Under the pieces are notes generated by a model. That model was not told the DNA's origin. It was given only the letters and a program-made list of their open reading frames with translations, and did not search any database. The position numbers were made by a program, and so were the translations under genes. This document shows positions 9,887-19,039 of a DNA stretch of 64,000 bases, in pieces (the first letter of the stretch is position 1; each line of letters opens with the position of its first letter). The DNA is from Streptosporangium sp. NBC_01495 (GTDB lineage Bacteria; Actinomycetota; Actinomycetes; Streptosporangiales; Streptosporangiaceae). Location: NCBI RefSeq assembly GCF_036250735.1, contig NZ_CP109430.1:1240001-1304000 (forward strand). The letters run 5' to 3'.

Positions 9887-11473
9887 ATGCTGCAGGTTCT
9901 CGACCCGCTCGCGGTGCGCAGATGGTCGCGGCTGGCCGCCGAGACGCTGGGGAGGGCACGCGAGGAGATCGACGCGCTCAACGTCTTCCCCGTGCCCGAC
10001 GGTGACACCGGCACCAACCTGCACCTGACCATGCTCTCCGCCGCCGAGGCGCTCGACGGGCTGCCCGACGACGCCGGGGCCGAGGCCACCTGGCGGGCGT
10101 TCGCGCAGGGGGCGCTGCTCGGCGCCCGCGGGAACTCGGGAGTGATCGTCAGCCAGGCGCTGCGCGGTCTCGCCGAGGTGCTCAGGGAGGCCGAGGGACG
10201 CGGCGCCGACCTCGGGCGGGGCCTGGTCAGGGCCGCCGAGCTGGCCCGCGCCGCGGTGTCCAGACCGGTCGAGGGCACGATCCTGAGCGTCCTCACGGCC
10301 GTGGCCGCGGCGGCGCGCGACGGGAGGGAGGATCTCGCCTCGGTCGCGAGGAGGGCGGCGGGGGAGGCGCGCTCCGCGCTCCGCCGCACGACGGGGCAGC
10401 TCGACGTGCTGGCCCGCGGCGGGGTGGTCGACGCGGGCGGCGCGGGTCTGACGATCATTCTGGAGAGTCTCGCCGCCGTCGTCACCGACTCGTACACCGG
10501 GCGGGTGGACATCCCCGCCCCGGCCCACCGGGTCGTCCCGGAGACCGCCGTGGAGGCAGGGGAGGGCGGAGACGGTCCCGGATACGAGGTCATGTACCTG
10601 CTGGACGCCGGGGCCGAGGAGGTCGCCGCGCTGCGCGAGGAGCTCGACGCGCTCGGCGACTCGCTGGTGATCGTGGGCGGGGACGGCCTGTGGAACGTCC
10701 ACGTCCACGTGGACGACGCGGGAGCGGCGATCGAGGCGGCCATGAGGCTGGGTCGCCCCCACCGGATCAAGGTGACGTACCTGGTCGGCTCGGGCAGGAT
10801 CCACCCGGCCGCGCGGGGGCGGGGCGTGGTGGCGGTGGCCGCGGGGCCCGCGCTGGCGGCGGTGTTCGAGGAGGCGGGGGCCGTGGTCGTACGGCGCGAG
10901 CCCGGTTCGAGCCCGCCGCTGGCGGCGGTGCTCGCCGCCATCCGCGAGGCCGGATCCGAGGTCGTGGTCCTGCCCAACGACAGTGGGACGCGCGAGGTCG
11001 CGGCCGCCGCCGCGGAGATCGCCAGGGAGGAGGGCCTGGTGGTCGGCGTCCTCCCTACCAGGGCCTCGGTGCAGGGTCTGTCGGCGCTGGCCGTCCACGA
11101 CCCGCTGCGCCGCTTCGACGACGACGTGGTGGCCATGACCGAGGCCGCCGCGCACACCCGCCACGGGCACGTCTGGGTGGCCGACCGCGAGGTCATGACG
11201 AGCGCGGGCCTCACCGCGCCCGGCGACGTCCTGGGGGTGGTCGACGGTGACGCCGCGCTGATCGGCACGGACCTGGCGGCGACCGCGCTGGAGGTCGTAC
11301 GCCGCATGGTCTCCTCGAGCAGTGAGCTGGTGACCGTCCTGGAGGGCGCCAACGCCCCCGAGGGGCTCGCCCGCGCCGTACAGGACCATCTGGCCGAGAC
11401 CAGGCCGGACATCGAGGTGGTCAGGTACGAGGGCGGGCAGGGCGGCTACCCGCTGCTGATCGGGGTGGAATGA
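9887..11473 (+). CDS. DAK2-domain protein (fatty-acid-kinase FakA-like)
   Basis: A 528-aa cytoplasmic protein with an N-terminal DAK2 (dihydroxyacetone-kinase L-like) ATP-binding domain and a C-terminal FakA-like half. Landmarks are NVFPVPDGDTGTNLHLTM (residues about 28-45, metal-binding Asp residues), GARGNSGVIVSQ, and GVVDAGGAGL. In the Firmicutes family FakA phosphorylates fatty acids bound to a DegV-like FakB; the same role here is inferred. ATG 9887 has AGGAGGG upstream. It lies directly upstream of recG with 69 bp between, the usual actinobacterial arrangement. Confidence 0.82.
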   Translation: MLQVLDPLAVRRWSRLAAETLGRAREEIDALNVFPVPDGDTGTNLHLTMLSAAEALDGLPDDAGAEATWRAFAQGALLGARGNSGVIVSQALRGLAEVLREAEGRGADLGRGLVRAAELARAAVSRPVEGTILSVLTAVAAAARDGREDLASVARRAAGEARSALRRTTGQLDVLARGGVVDAGGAGLTIILESLAAVVTDSYTGRVDIPAPAHRVVPETAVEAGEGGDGPGYEVMYLLDAGAEEVAALREELDALGDSLVIVGGDGLWNVHVHVDDAGAAIEAAMRLGRPHRIKVTYLVGSGRIHPAARGRGVVAVAAGPALAAVFEEAGAVVVRREPGSSPPLAAVLAAIREAGSEVVVLPNDSGTREVAAAAAEIAREEGLVVGVLPTRASVQGLSALAVHDPLRRFDDDVVAMTEAAAHTRHGHVWVADREVMTSAGLTAPGDVLGVVDGDAALIGTDLAATALEVVRRMVSSSSELVTVLEGANAPEGLARAVQDHLAETRPDIEVVRYEGGQGGYPLLIGVE

Positions 11474-11542
11474 GGCGGCGCCGAGCGGCCGGGTAGGCCG
11501 TGGCGGATGAATTCTGTCGCCTGGGCACGGTAGAAAACGGGG

Positions 11543-13714
11543 GTGACGAGCTTCGACGAGCCGCTGGCGAAGGCGCTTGACCCCAAGACGGCCAAGTTGC
11601 TGGAGAGTGTTCTCGACCTGCGCACCGTCGGCGATCTGCTGCGGCACTACCCGCGGCGCTACGCCGAGCGGGGCGAGCTGACCGACCTCGACGACCTGCG
11701 GGTCGACGACCACGTCACCGTGGTGGGCGAGGTCACCAGGGCGATGCGCAGGCCGATGCGCAACAAGGGCGGCACCTGGCTGGAGGTCGAGGTCGTCGAC
11801 GCCCGGGGGAGCAAGATCTACCTGTCGTTCTTCGGCAAGACGTCCCACATCGCGGAGACGCGGCTGAAGCCGGGCAGGCGCGGCATGTTCGCCGGGAAGG
11901 TCGGCGCCTTCGGCCAGGGCGAGAAACGCAAGTGGCAGCTCTCCCATCCCGAGTTCGAGATGATCGAGGAGAGCGAGACGGGCGCCGAGGAGTTCGCCGC
12001 CGCGCTCGTGCCCATCTACCCGGCGGGCAGGGACGTGACGCCCTGGGCCATCCGCAGGGCGCTGGGCGTGGTCCTCGACACGATGGGGGAGCTCGACGAC
12101 TCGCTCCCCGCGGAGCTGCGCGCCCGGCACAGGCTTCCCGGCCTGTCGGAGGCGCTGCTGGCGATCCACCGGCCGCGTGACCACGCCGACGTGGCCAGGG
12201 CCCGCAAGCGGCTCAGGTTCGACGAGGCGTTCCTGCTCCAGGCGGTGCTGCTGCAGCGCCGGATGGTCGCGGCCTCCTGGCCGGCCACGCCCCGGCCCGC
12301 GATCTCCGGCGGGCTGCTCGCCGACTTCGACGGGCGGCTGCCGTTCGAGCTCACCGAGGGCCAGCGCGAGGTGGGCGAGGAGATCGCCGCGGACCTGGCC
12401 CTGTCCCACCCCATGCACCGGCTGCTCCAGGGCGAGGTCGGCGCGGGCAAGACCATCGTCGCGCTGCGGGCGATGCTCCAGGTGGTCGACGCCGGAGGGC
12501 AGGCGGTGCTGCTGGCCCCCACCGAGGTGCTCGCCCAGCAGCACCACCGGTCGATCTCGGCCATGCTCGGAGACCTGGCCACCGGCGGCATGTTCGGCGG
12601 CACCGCGGTCGCCCTGCTGACCGGCTCGCTGGGCGCCGCGGCCCGCCGCTCGGCCATGCTCGACGCGGCCTCGGGCGCGGCGGGCATCGTCGTCGGCACC
12701 CACGCGGTCCTGCAGGAGCGCGTCCAGTTCGCCGACCTCGGCCTGGTCGTGGTCGACGAGCAGCACCGGTTCGGCGTCGAGCAGCGCGACGCGCTCCGCG
12801 AGAAGGCCGGGGGCGGCCGCCCGCACGTGCTCGTCATGACCGCCACGCCCATCCCCCGCACCGTCGCCATGACGGTCTTCGGCGACCTCACGGTCTCCAC
12901 GCTCTCCCAGCTGCCCTCGGGCCGTGCCCCGATCACCACGCACGTGGTCCCCGCCGCGGAGAAGCCGCACTTCCTCGACCGGGCCTGGACGCGGCTGCGC
13001 GAGGAGATCGAGCTGGGCCGCCAGGCCTACGTCGTGTGCCCCCGCATCGGTGACCTGGAGGGCGACGAGGGCGACATGTCGAAGGCCGACGACGAGCGCA
13101 GGCCGCCGCTGGCGGTGCTCGACGTGGCGGAGACGCTCTCGCAGGGGCCGTTGCGCGGGCTCCGCACCGAGGTGCTCCACGGCAAGCTCCCGCCGGAGGA
13201 GAAGGAGGCGGTGATGAAGGCCTTCACCAGGGGAGAGATCGACGTGCTGGTGGCGACCACGGTCATCGAGGTCGGCGTCGACGTCCCCAACTCCTCGGTC
13301 ATGGTCATCATGGACGCCGACCGGTTCGGCGTCTCCCAGCTCCACCAGCTCCGCGGCCGGGTCGGGCGCGGCGGGCTGCCCGGACTGTGCCTGCTGGTGA
13401 CCGACTCCCCAGGAGGCACGCCCGCCAGGGCGCGGCTCGACGCCGTGGCGGCCACCCTGGACGGCTTCGAGCTGTCCCGTGTCGACCTGGAACAGCGCAG
13501 GGAGGGTGATGTGCTCGGTGTGGCCCAGTCGGGGCGCAGATCGTCGCTGAAGATGCTCAGGCTCCTCCGCGACGAGGACGTCATCCACGCCGCGCGCCTG
13601 GACGCCGAGGCCATGCTGGAGGCCGACCCTGAGCTGGCGGGCCATCCCGTGCTCCGCGCGGAGATCGACGGGCTCCTCGCGGACGAGCGCGCGGAATACC
13701 TGGAGAAGACCTGA
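11543..13714 (+). CDS. recG: ATP-dependent DNA helicase RecG
   Basis: Superfamily 2 helicase that remodels stalled replication forks and branched recombination intermediates. The 723-aa product has an N-terminal OB-fold wedge domain (VTVVGEVTRAMRRPMRNKGG), Walker A GEVGAGKT, Walker B DEQH (in VVVDEQHRFGVEQRDALREK), TATPIPRT (motif III), and QLRGRVGRG (motif VI), ending with the helical hook region. The start is GTG at 11543. Long open frames on the opposite strand across this gene are GC-bias artefacts. Confidence 0.95.
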   Translation: MTSFDEPLAKALDPKTAKLLESVLDLRTVGDLLRHYPRRYAERGELTDLDDLRVDDHVTVVGEVTRAMRRPMRNKGGTWLEVEVVDARGSKIYLSFFGKTSHIAETRLKPGRRGMFAGKVGAFGQGEKRKWQLSHPEFEMIEESETGAEEFAAALVPIYPAGRDVTPWAIRRALGVVLDTMGELDDSLPAELRARHRLPGLSEALLAIHRPRDHADVARARKRLRFDEAFLLQAVLLQRRMVAASWPATPRPAISGGLLADFDGRLPFELTEGQREVGEEIAADLALSHPMHRLLQGEVGAGKTIVALRAMLQVVDAGGQAVLLAPTEVLAQQHHRSISAMLGDLATGGMFGGTAVALLTGSLGAAARRSAMLDAASGAAGIVVGTHAVLQERVQFADLGLVVVDEQHRFGVEQRDALREKAGGGRPHVLVMTATPIPRTVAMTVFGDLTVSTLSQLPSGRAPITTHVVPAAEKPHFLDRAWTRLREEIELGRQAYVVCPRIGDLEGDEGDMSKADDERRPPLAVLDVAETLSQGPLRGLRTEVLHGKLPPEEKEAVMKAFTRGEIDVLVATTVIEVGVDVPNSSVMVIMDADRFGVSQLHQLRGRVGRGGLPGLCLLVTDSPGGTPARARLDAVAATLDGFELSRVDLEQRREGDVLGVAQSGRRSSLKMLRLLRDEDVIHAARLDAEAMLEADPELAGHPVLRAEIDGLLADERAEYLEKT

Positions 13715-13799
13715 TGGGGCGGGCGGCGAGGGGGCCGAGGGCTCCTCGGGGCAGGGGCGTCCACCGGCCGCGGGACGCCCGGCGGCGGGGTCGGCAGCG

Positions 13800-13976
13800 A
13801 TGCCGGCTGCGACGCCTGGCCCCGGTGTCCGACGGGATGCCCGGCCGTACGCCCGGTCGCGGTGTCCGGCGCGACGCCTGTCCGCGGCGTGGGGCGGGAT
13901 GCTCGGCCGGTACGCCCGGTCGCGGTGTCCGGCTGTGATGCCTGGCCGCGGTGCTCGGCCGGGATGCCGGCCCTGA
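13800..13976. repeat. about 63-bp imperfect tandem repeat downstream of recG
   Basis: The word TACGCCCGGTCGCGGTGTCC occurs at 13848 and again at 13911, a 63-bp period, with decayed copies on both sides. It begins about 90 bp after the recG stop and ends at a strong hairpin. Confidence 0.6.
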
Positions 13977-14026
13977 GGCCCAACTGCGGGGACGGCCTCC
14001 CCCCGAATGCCGTCCCCGCTTGGGCC
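13977..14026. terminator. long hairpin terminator after recG
   Basis: GGCCCAA plus GCGGGGACGGC pair with GCCGTCCCCGC plus TTGGGCC around a 12-nt loop, with one 2-nt bulge, an 18-bp stem. The following 290 bp up to rsmD contain a TTGACC hexamer near 14216 that could be part of the rsmD promoter, and nothing else supportable. Confidence 0.7.
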
Positions 14027-14319
14027 CACTCCCGGGTCAGGTGCCGAGAGCACCGGCGTGCGGAAGGGCTCACGATCACGCCGGTCGGCCTCCCCCTGGG
14101 TCACTTGGAGGCCGCAGGAATCATCATGCAAGGGACCGGCACCGGACGGAACGACCCTTACGCTTTCGTCGCCACTCCTTGCCCACTCTTGACCTAGATC
14201 ACCTACCAGGACCCTTTTGACCTGCGGTTATGTGATGCGTCGCGACACGCCGTGCTGCGTACGACGCCCCGGGGCGGGAGCGTGGACGGCGGCGGGAACG
14301 GCACTGAGAGGATGGCCGG

Positions 14320-14979
14320 GTGAGCCGAGTCATCGCGGGAAGCGCAGGAGGACGGCGGCTGGCCGTGCCGCCGGGGCGGGGAACCCGCCCCACCAGTGAC
14401 CGGGCCAGGGAGGGGATCTTCTCCACCGTGGGGTCGCTGATCGGCCCGCTGGAGGGGTGCCGGGTGCTCGACCTCTACGCGGGTTCGGGGGCGCTCGGGC
14501 TTGAGGCGCTCTCCCGGGGGGCCGGCCACGCGCTTCTCGTGGAGTCGGACGCCAGGGCGATCCGGACGATCAGGCAGAACGTCGCCTCACTGGGCCTGCC
14601 GGGGGCCGAGGTCGCCGCCGACAGGGTGGAGCGGCTGCTGGCCAGGGGTCCCGGAGGCGCTCGGGGCATCGGGAACGCCGGAAACGCCGGAAACGCCGAG
14701 CACCCCGGGGACGTTGAGCACCCTGGAGACGTTGAGCACGCCGGGAGGCCGTACGACCTCGTCCTCGCCGACCCGCCGTACGCGCTGGGCGCCGAGGAGG
14801 TGGAGGCGGTGCTCGGGCTGCTGCGCGACCGAGGCTGGCTGGCCGAGGACGCGCTGGTCGCGGTGGAGCGGGAGAGCAGGGGAAAGGATCTGGTCTGGCC
14901 TCCGGGGTACGAAGAGGAGAGGGTCCGTCGTTACGGCGAAGCGTCCGTTTGGTACGGTCGCGCCGCCGGGAATCCTTAG
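14320..14979 (+). CDS. rsmD: 16S rRNA (guanine966-N2)-methyltransferase RsmD
   Basis: A Rossmann-fold methyltransferase that uses SAM to methylate G966 of 16S rRNA. The 219-aa product (GTG start) has DLYAGSGALGLEALSRGA (SAM motif, residues about 50-67) and LADPPYAL (catalytic NPPY-like motif). Between these, residues about 115-145 are a low-complexity insertion (NAGNAGNAEHPGDVEHPGDVEHAG) encoded by tandem repeats, so the protein is about 25-30 residues longer than usual. It precedes coaD by 15 bp, the conserved rsmD-coaD pair. Confidence 0.92.
   Translation: MSRVIAGSAGGRRLAVPPGRGTRPTSDRAREGIFSTVGSLIGPLEGCRVLDLYAGSGALGLEALSRGAGHALLVESDARAIRTIRQNVASLGLPGAEVAADRVERLLARGPGGARGIGNAGNAGNAEHPGDVEHPGDVEHAGRPYDLVLADPPYALGAEEVEAVLGLLRDRGWLAEDALVAVERESRGKDLVWPPGYEEERVRRYGEASVWYGRAAGNP
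14672..14740 (+). repeat. in-frame tandem repeats inside rsmD
   Basis: Three copies of a 9-bp unit (GAAACGCCG-like, 14672-14698) are followed by two and a half copies of an 18-bp unit (AGCACCCCGGGGACGTTG-like, from 14699). Both periods are multiples of three, so the frame is kept. Confidence 0.85.
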
Positions 14980-14994
14980 AGCAGGGGGTCCACC

Positions 14995-15471
14995 TTGCGT
15001 CGCGTTGTCTGTCCGGGATCGTTCGATCCCGTCACGAACGGTCATCTGGACATCATCGGCCGGGCTTCCCGGCAGTACGACGAGGTCGTCGTAGCCGTAC
15101 TGATCAACATCGAGAAGAAGAGCCTCTTCACGGTGGAGGAGCGCATCCAGACCCTCCAGACGGTCACCAAGGAGTACGGGAACGTCCGCGTGGACAAGTT
15201 CCACGGCCTCCTGGTCGACTACTGCAGGCAACAGGAGATCCCCGCCATCGTGAAGGGGCTGCGCGCGGTCAGCGACTTCGACTACGAGCTCCAGATGGCG
15301 CAGCTCAACTACCGGATGTCCGGGGTGGAGACCCTGTTCATGGCCACGGGGCCAGAGGTCTCCTTCCTGTCGTCCAGCCGCATCAAGGAGATCGTCAAGT
15401 ACGGTGGGAACGTGGCCGGGCTGGTACCTGATCTTGTGCAGGAACTCCTGGTCGAACGGCTCAGGGGCTAG
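14995..15471 (+). CDS. coaD: phosphopantetheine adenylyltransferase
   Basis: Transfers AMP from ATP to 4'-phosphopantetheine, the penultimate step of coenzyme A synthesis. The 158-aa product begins RRVVCPGSFDPVTNGHLDII with the TxGH nucleotidyltransferase motif and ends with SSSRIKEIVKYGGNV. The start codon is TTG at 14995, preceded by GCAGGGGG; no ATG or GTG lies at a suitable distance. Confidence 0.96.
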   Translation: MRRVVCPGSFDPVTNGHLDIIGRASRQYDEVVVAVLINIEKKSLFTVEERIQTLQTVTKEYGNVRVDKFHGLLVDYCRQQEIPAIVKGLRAVSDFDYELQMAQLNYRMSGVETLFMATGPEVSFLSSSRIKEIVKYGGNVAGLVPDLVQELLVERLRG

Positions 15472-15519
15472 GCCCTGCTATTCTCTTATTTCGGCCTTGC
15501 ACGACGGCGATGATGCGCC

Positions 15520-16089
15520 ATGCCTAATGAGAGCGAAATGACTCAGCACCTTGACCCCCGAGCCCCATGGGTGATCTCGACCCATGACCTGGGGCGGCGA
15601 CCAGGGTCGATGCGCAGGATGAATCTCGCGCTCCCGGCACCGGCGGACATCGGCGTCGACATGATCGGCGTCCCCAAGGACGCCGACGTCGAGCTGGACA
15701 TCCGGCTTGAGGCGGTCATGGAGGGTGTGCTCGTCACGGGCACTGCGCAAGCCCCGCTGCGGGGGGAGTGCGCACGCTGCCTGGAACCGGTCACCTCGCT
15801 AACCGAGGTGGACTTCCAGGAGCTGTTCTTCTACTCGGCAGAGGATGCTGCCGAGAGTGACTCGCTTCTTGACGGCGAACTTCTCGACCTCGAACCCGTG
15901 TTTCGCGACGCGGTTGTGCTCACACTGCCGTTGAGCCCGGTCTGCGGTGAAGACTGCACCGGGCTCTGCGTGAAGTGCGGGGTCAGGCTGGCCGATGCCG
16001 AGCCTGGCCACAGCCACGAGGTGATCGACGCCCGCTGGGCAAAGCTGCAAGGTCTGGTTCCGGAACATAACAACGATCAGGAGAGCTGA
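15520..16089 (+). CDS. YceD/DUF177 family protein
   Basis: A 189-aa protein of the DUF177 family, associated with 23S rRNA accumulation and usually encoded directly before rpmF. It contains the typical [10 protein letters not shown] (CxxC) and later [13 protein letters not shown] cysteine clusters, then an acidic stretch. The gene ends 1 nt before the rpmF start codon, so the two are surely co-transcribed and probably translationally coupled. Confidence 0.88.
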   Translation: MPNESEMTQHLDPRAPWVISTHDLGRRPGSMRRMNLALPAPADIGVDMIGVPKDADVELDIRLEAVMEGVLVTGTAQAPLRGECARCLEPVTSLTEVDFQELFFYSAEDAAESDSLLDGELLDLEPVFRDAVVLTLPLSPVCGEDCTGLCVKCGVRLADAEPGHSHEVIDARWAKLQGLVPEHNNDQES

Positions 16090-16090
16090 C

Positions 16091-16270
16091 GTGGCTGTCC
16101 CCAAGCGCAAGATGTCGCGGAGCAATACTCGCTCCCGCAGGTCGCAGTGGAAGGCCGCCGCGGTTTCGCTCGTGAGCTGCCCCCAGTGCCGCTCGCCGAA
16201 GCGTCCGCACGTGGCGTGTCCGACCTGCGGCACTTACAACCGCCGTCAGGTGATCGAGCCCTCCGCCTGA
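16091..16270 (+). CDS. rpmF: 50S ribosomal protein L32
   Basis: Large-subunit ribosomal protein, 59 aa, starting with GTG at 16091 ([20 protein letters not shown]) and ending RRQVIEPSA. It has the zinc ribbon CPQC/CPTC in the second half. It follows the DUF177 gene by a single base and shares its Shine-Dalgarno-rich end (AGGAGAG at 16079-16085). Confidence 0.95.
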   Translation: MAVPKRKMSRSNTRSRRSQWKAAAVSLVSCPQCRSPKRPHVACPTCGTYNRRQVIEPSA

Positions 16271-16290
16271 TCGCATTCTGACCGACGGAT

Positions 16291-16322
16291 GCCGGCCGGG
16301 TCCTTCACGGGCCCCGGTCGGC
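16291..16322 (+). terminator. hairpin after rpmF
   Basis: GCCGGCCGGG (16291-16300) and CCCGGTCGGC (16313-16322) pair with one mismatch around a 12-nt loop, 20 bp after the rpmF stop. Confidence 0.55.
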
Positions 16323-16484
16323 GTCACCGTCTGCACCCCCTGCGATGGCGGTCCGCCCGCGGCTGTGGTGGACGCCGGGGTTCGCGGTAGAACGCGTGCC
16401 CTCCCGGCGCCCACCACATCTTCGGGCATCTCACTCCTTCCTTCGCCATCGCGCATTCGCTGAGAGAACGTGCGAGGAGAAGCC

Positions 16485-17216
16485 GTGGGTACAAGCGTCA
16501 AGCCTGTCGCCGTCGAGTTCGTCAAGGAAGAGCTGGAGCGCCTCCTGCTGGTGCGCCTTGACGTCGCCATCCTGGAGCGGGCGCTGACGCACCGCTCCTA
16601 CGCGTACGAGAACGGCGGCCTGCCGACCAACGAGCGCCTGGAGTTCCTCGGCGACTCGGTGCTGGGCCTGGTCGTCACCGACACCCTCTACCGCAACCAC
16701 CCGGACCTGCCCGAGGGGCAACTGGCCAAGCTCAGGGCCGCGGTGGTCAACATGCGCGCCCTCGCCGACGTGGCCCGCTCGCTGGGCCTGGGCCGCTTCC
16801 TGCGGCTCGGCCGGGGCGAGGAGGGTACGGGGGGCCGCGACAAGTCCTCGATCCTCGCCGACACCCTTGAGGCGCTCATCGGCGCGGTCTACGTGAACAG
16901 GGGCCTGGACGAGGCGTTCCGCGTCGTCCACCTGCTCTTCGACCCCCTCATCACCCGCTCCGCCTCGCTCGGCGCCGGGCTCGACTGGAAGACCTCCCTG
17001 CAGGAGCTCACCGCGTCCGAGTCGCTCGGCGTGCCCGAATACCATGTCGAGGAGAGCGGTCCCGACCACGCCAAGTCCTTCACCGCGGTCGTCCGCGTCG
17101 GTGGCGAGGCGTACGGTTCGGGGTCGGGGCGCTCGAAGAAGGAAGCCGAGCAGCAGGCCGCCGAGGCCGCCTGGAACCGCATCCGCGAGGACCGCGAGCG
17201 GCGCGAGGCCAGCTGA
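16485..17216 (+). CDS. rnc: ribonuclease III
   Basis: Double-strand-specific endoribonuclease for rRNA processing and mRNA turnover. The 243-aa product has the catalytic signature [13 protein letters not shown] (residues about 45-57), a second acidic site at [11 protein letters not shown], and a C-terminal double-stranded RNA-binding domain ([12 protein letters not shown] to [14 protein letters not shown]). The GTG at 16485 is preferred since AGGAG lies 6 nt upstream; an in-frame GTG at 16470 would add five residues. Confidence 0.95.
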   Translation: MGTSVKPVAVEFVKEELERLLLVRLDVAILERALTHRSYAYENGGLPTNERLEFLGDSVLGLVVTDTLYRNHPDLPEGQLAKLRAAVVNMRALADVARSLGLGRFLRLGRGEEGTGGRDKSSILADTLEALIGAVYVNRGLDEAFRVVHLLFDPLITRSASLGAGLDWKTSLQELTASESLGVPEYHVEESGPDHAKSFTAVVRVGGEAYGSGSGRSKKEAEQQAAEAAWNRIREDRERREAS

Positions 17217-17426
17217 CCGGCTCACCCGGCGCCCGAAGAAGCAGGATCGAGCGGGACGGGCGGGACCGAACGGGGCCGCGAAGGGCTCGGGGCCAGCTAA
17301 TCTGCTGACCGGCCACTCGTCGCCCGAGCAGGATCGCGACAGGTGCGAATCCGGCCGCCCGCCACACGGGTCGCCTGGTTCAGCCCGAGTTCACCCATGT
17401 CGCACGAGTCGCCCGAGGAGAGACGC

Positions 17427-18293
17427 ATGCCGGAGCTGCCCGAGGTCGAGGTGGTACGCCGCGGTCTGGAGCGGTGGGTCTCCGGCCGGGTCGTCGCCCG
17501 CGCCGAGGTGCTCCACCCGAGGGCGATCAGGCGGCACGTCCCCGGCGCCGCGGAGTTCTCCGCCAGGCTGGAGGGCCGCACGGTCGGTCCCGCCGAGCGC
17601 AGGGGCAAATACCTCTGGCTGCCCCTGGACGGCTCCGACGCGATCCTGGCCCACCTCGGGATGAGCGGCCAGCTACTGGTCGTGGAGCCGGACTCGGCGC
17701 CGGAGAGGCATCTGCGCGTCCGGATCGGCTTCACCGACGGCGGTCCCGAGCTGCGCTTCGTCGACCAGCGGACCTTCGGCCACGTGCTGGTGACCGGCAT
17801 GACGCACGCCGGCGGCCGGGCGGTGCCCGAGCCGATCGCGCACATCGCGGCCGACCCGTTCGAGAGGCACTTCGACGACGACGGGTTCGCCCACCGGCTG
17901 CGCGCCCGGCAGACCGAGGTCAAGCGGGCTCTCCTGGACCAGTCGCTGATCAGCGGTGTCGGCAACATCTACGCCGACGAGGCCCTCTGGCGGGCCAGGC
18001 TGCACGGCGCCCGTCCCACCGCGACGCTGACCGGGCCGAAGGTGGCCGAGGTGCTGGCCGCCGCCCGGGAGGTGATGTCCGCGGCCCTGTCCGAGGGCGG
18101 CACATCCTTCGACAGTCTTTACGTGAACGTCAATGGGGAGAGCGGTTACTTCGACCGTTCCCTCGCGGTTTACGGTCGGCGCGACGAACCCTGCTCCCGG
18201 TGCGGCGCCCCGATCGTCCGCGAATCGTTCATGAACCGTTCCTCCTACAGTTGCCCCAGCTGCCAGCCCAGGCCGAGGGGGGTCACGGCGTGA
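17427..18293 (+). CDS. mutM: formamidopyrimidine-DNA glycosylase (Fpg/MutM)
   Basis: Base-excision repair glycosylase/AP lyase removing oxidised purines such as 8-oxoguanine. The 288-aa product begins [14 protein letters not shown]: Pro2 is the nucleophile and Glu3 the proton donor, which fixes the start at 17427 (GAGGAGAG 3-5 nt upstream). Near residue 55 is [10 protein letters not shown] with the catalytic Lys, later [17 protein letters not shown], and a C-terminal zinc finger CSRCGAP...CPSCQ. The stop overlaps the acylphosphatase GTG start (GTGA). Confidence 0.95.
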   Translation: MPELPEVEVVRRGLERWVSGRVVARAEVLHPRAIRRHVPGAAEFSARLEGRTVGPAERRGKYLWLPLDGSDAILAHLGMSGQLLVVEPDSAPERHLRVRIGFTDGGPELRFVDQRTFGHVLVTGMTHAGGRAVPEPIAHIAADPFERHFDDDGFAHRLRARQTEVKRALLDQSLISGVGNIYADEALWRARLHGARPTATLTGPKVAEVLAAAREVMSAALSEGGTSFDSLYVNVNGESGYFDRSLAVYGRRDEPCSRCGAPIVRESFMNRSSYSCPSCQPRPRGVTA

Positions 18294-18565
18294 CGGACGT
18301 ACGGCTGACGGCCTGGGTCAGGGGCCGGGTGCAGGGCGTGGGTTTCCGCTGGTGGACGCGTGCCAGGGCGCTCGAACTCGGTCTGGACGGCTGGGCGCGC
18401 AACACCGAGGACGGCCGGGTCGAGGTGGTCGCGCAGGGCCCGGAGGAATCATGTGCGAGGCTGCTTGAACTGCTCGGGAGCGGGAACACGCCAGGTAAGG
18501 TCGACGGAGTCGTCGAGCGCTGGAGCGAGACCAAAGCTGATGTCGAGGGTTTTGTCGAGCGCTGA
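18290..18565 (+). CDS. acyP: acylphosphatase
   Basis: A 91-aa enzyme hydrolysing acyl phosphates. It contains [21 protein letters not shown] with the catalytic Arg and [13 protein letters not shown] with the catalytic Asn. It begins with GTG at 18290, overlapping the mutM stop by 4 nt (GTGA), so translation is coupled. Confidence 0.92.
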   Translation: MTDVRLTAWVRGRVQGVGFRWWTRARALELGLDGWARNTEDGRVEVVAQGPEESCARLLELLGSGNTPGKVDGVVERWSETKADVEGFVER

Positions 18566-18756
18566 CCACTTCCCCAAACCGCCCAAAATAAGGTATAGTT
18601 GACCGTCGAGAGTGCCTACTGGTGCATCCACCCGGAGCGTTCAACTTGACCGCCTCCCTCACCGGTGCGACTCTTGATAAAGAACCACGCGCACCCCTCC
18701 CGCGGCAAAGAAGTGCGCGAACCAGTCTGGTCACTCAGCGTGGAGGACCCTTTACT

Positions 18757-18951
18757 ATGGCGAAGGCTCTACTCGGCCACGTCGGCGGTCCCGACCCTCG
18801 TATGGTCTCGGAAATGCGTCGCCTCCAGCAGCGCATCCGTGATCTCGAGGGAGAGCTCACCCGGCTCCAGGCCCAGAACGACGAACTCGCGGCTAGCACC
18901 CGCGATGAGGAGTTCAACCGTCTGCAGGATCGCGAGCCGGCCCTCACCTAA
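18757..18951 (+). CDS. conserved small actinobacterial coiled-coil protein
   Basis: A 64-aa protein, MAKALLGHVGGPDPRMVSEM followed by RRLQQRIRDLEGELTRLQAQNDEL, a clear coiled coil with leucines in heptad spacing, and an acidic tail. I recognise it as a small conserved actinobacterial hypothetical found near mutM and smc; no function is known to me. ATG 18757 is preceded by GGAGG about 10 nt upstream, and a terminator follows at 18980. Confidence 0.8.
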   Translation: MAKALLGHVGGPDPRMVSEMRRLQQRIRDLEGELTRLQAQNDELAASTRDEEFNRLQDREPALT

Positions 18952-18979
18952 CGGGGGCCGGGGCGGAACACACTGTCCA

Positions 18980-19004
18980 GGGACGCCTCGAGGGGCGTCC
19001 CTTG
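18980..19004 (+). terminator. rho-independent terminator after the coiled-coil gene
   Basis: GGGACGCC and GGCGTCCC pair around TCGAGG, followed by TTGT. Also positioned to end the convergent hydrolase transcript. Confidence 0.75.
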
Positions 19005-19039
19005 TCATATCGATACGTACGTCACACCCGTAACGTGCG

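Noticed and set aside
9302-14131. Very long open frame on the minus strand (about 1,600 codons) across the DAK2 and recG genes
   Set aside because: High-GC third-position bias creates antisense open frames. The translation is Arg/Gly/His/Pro rich with no domain, whereas the plus-strand genes are clearly recognisable.
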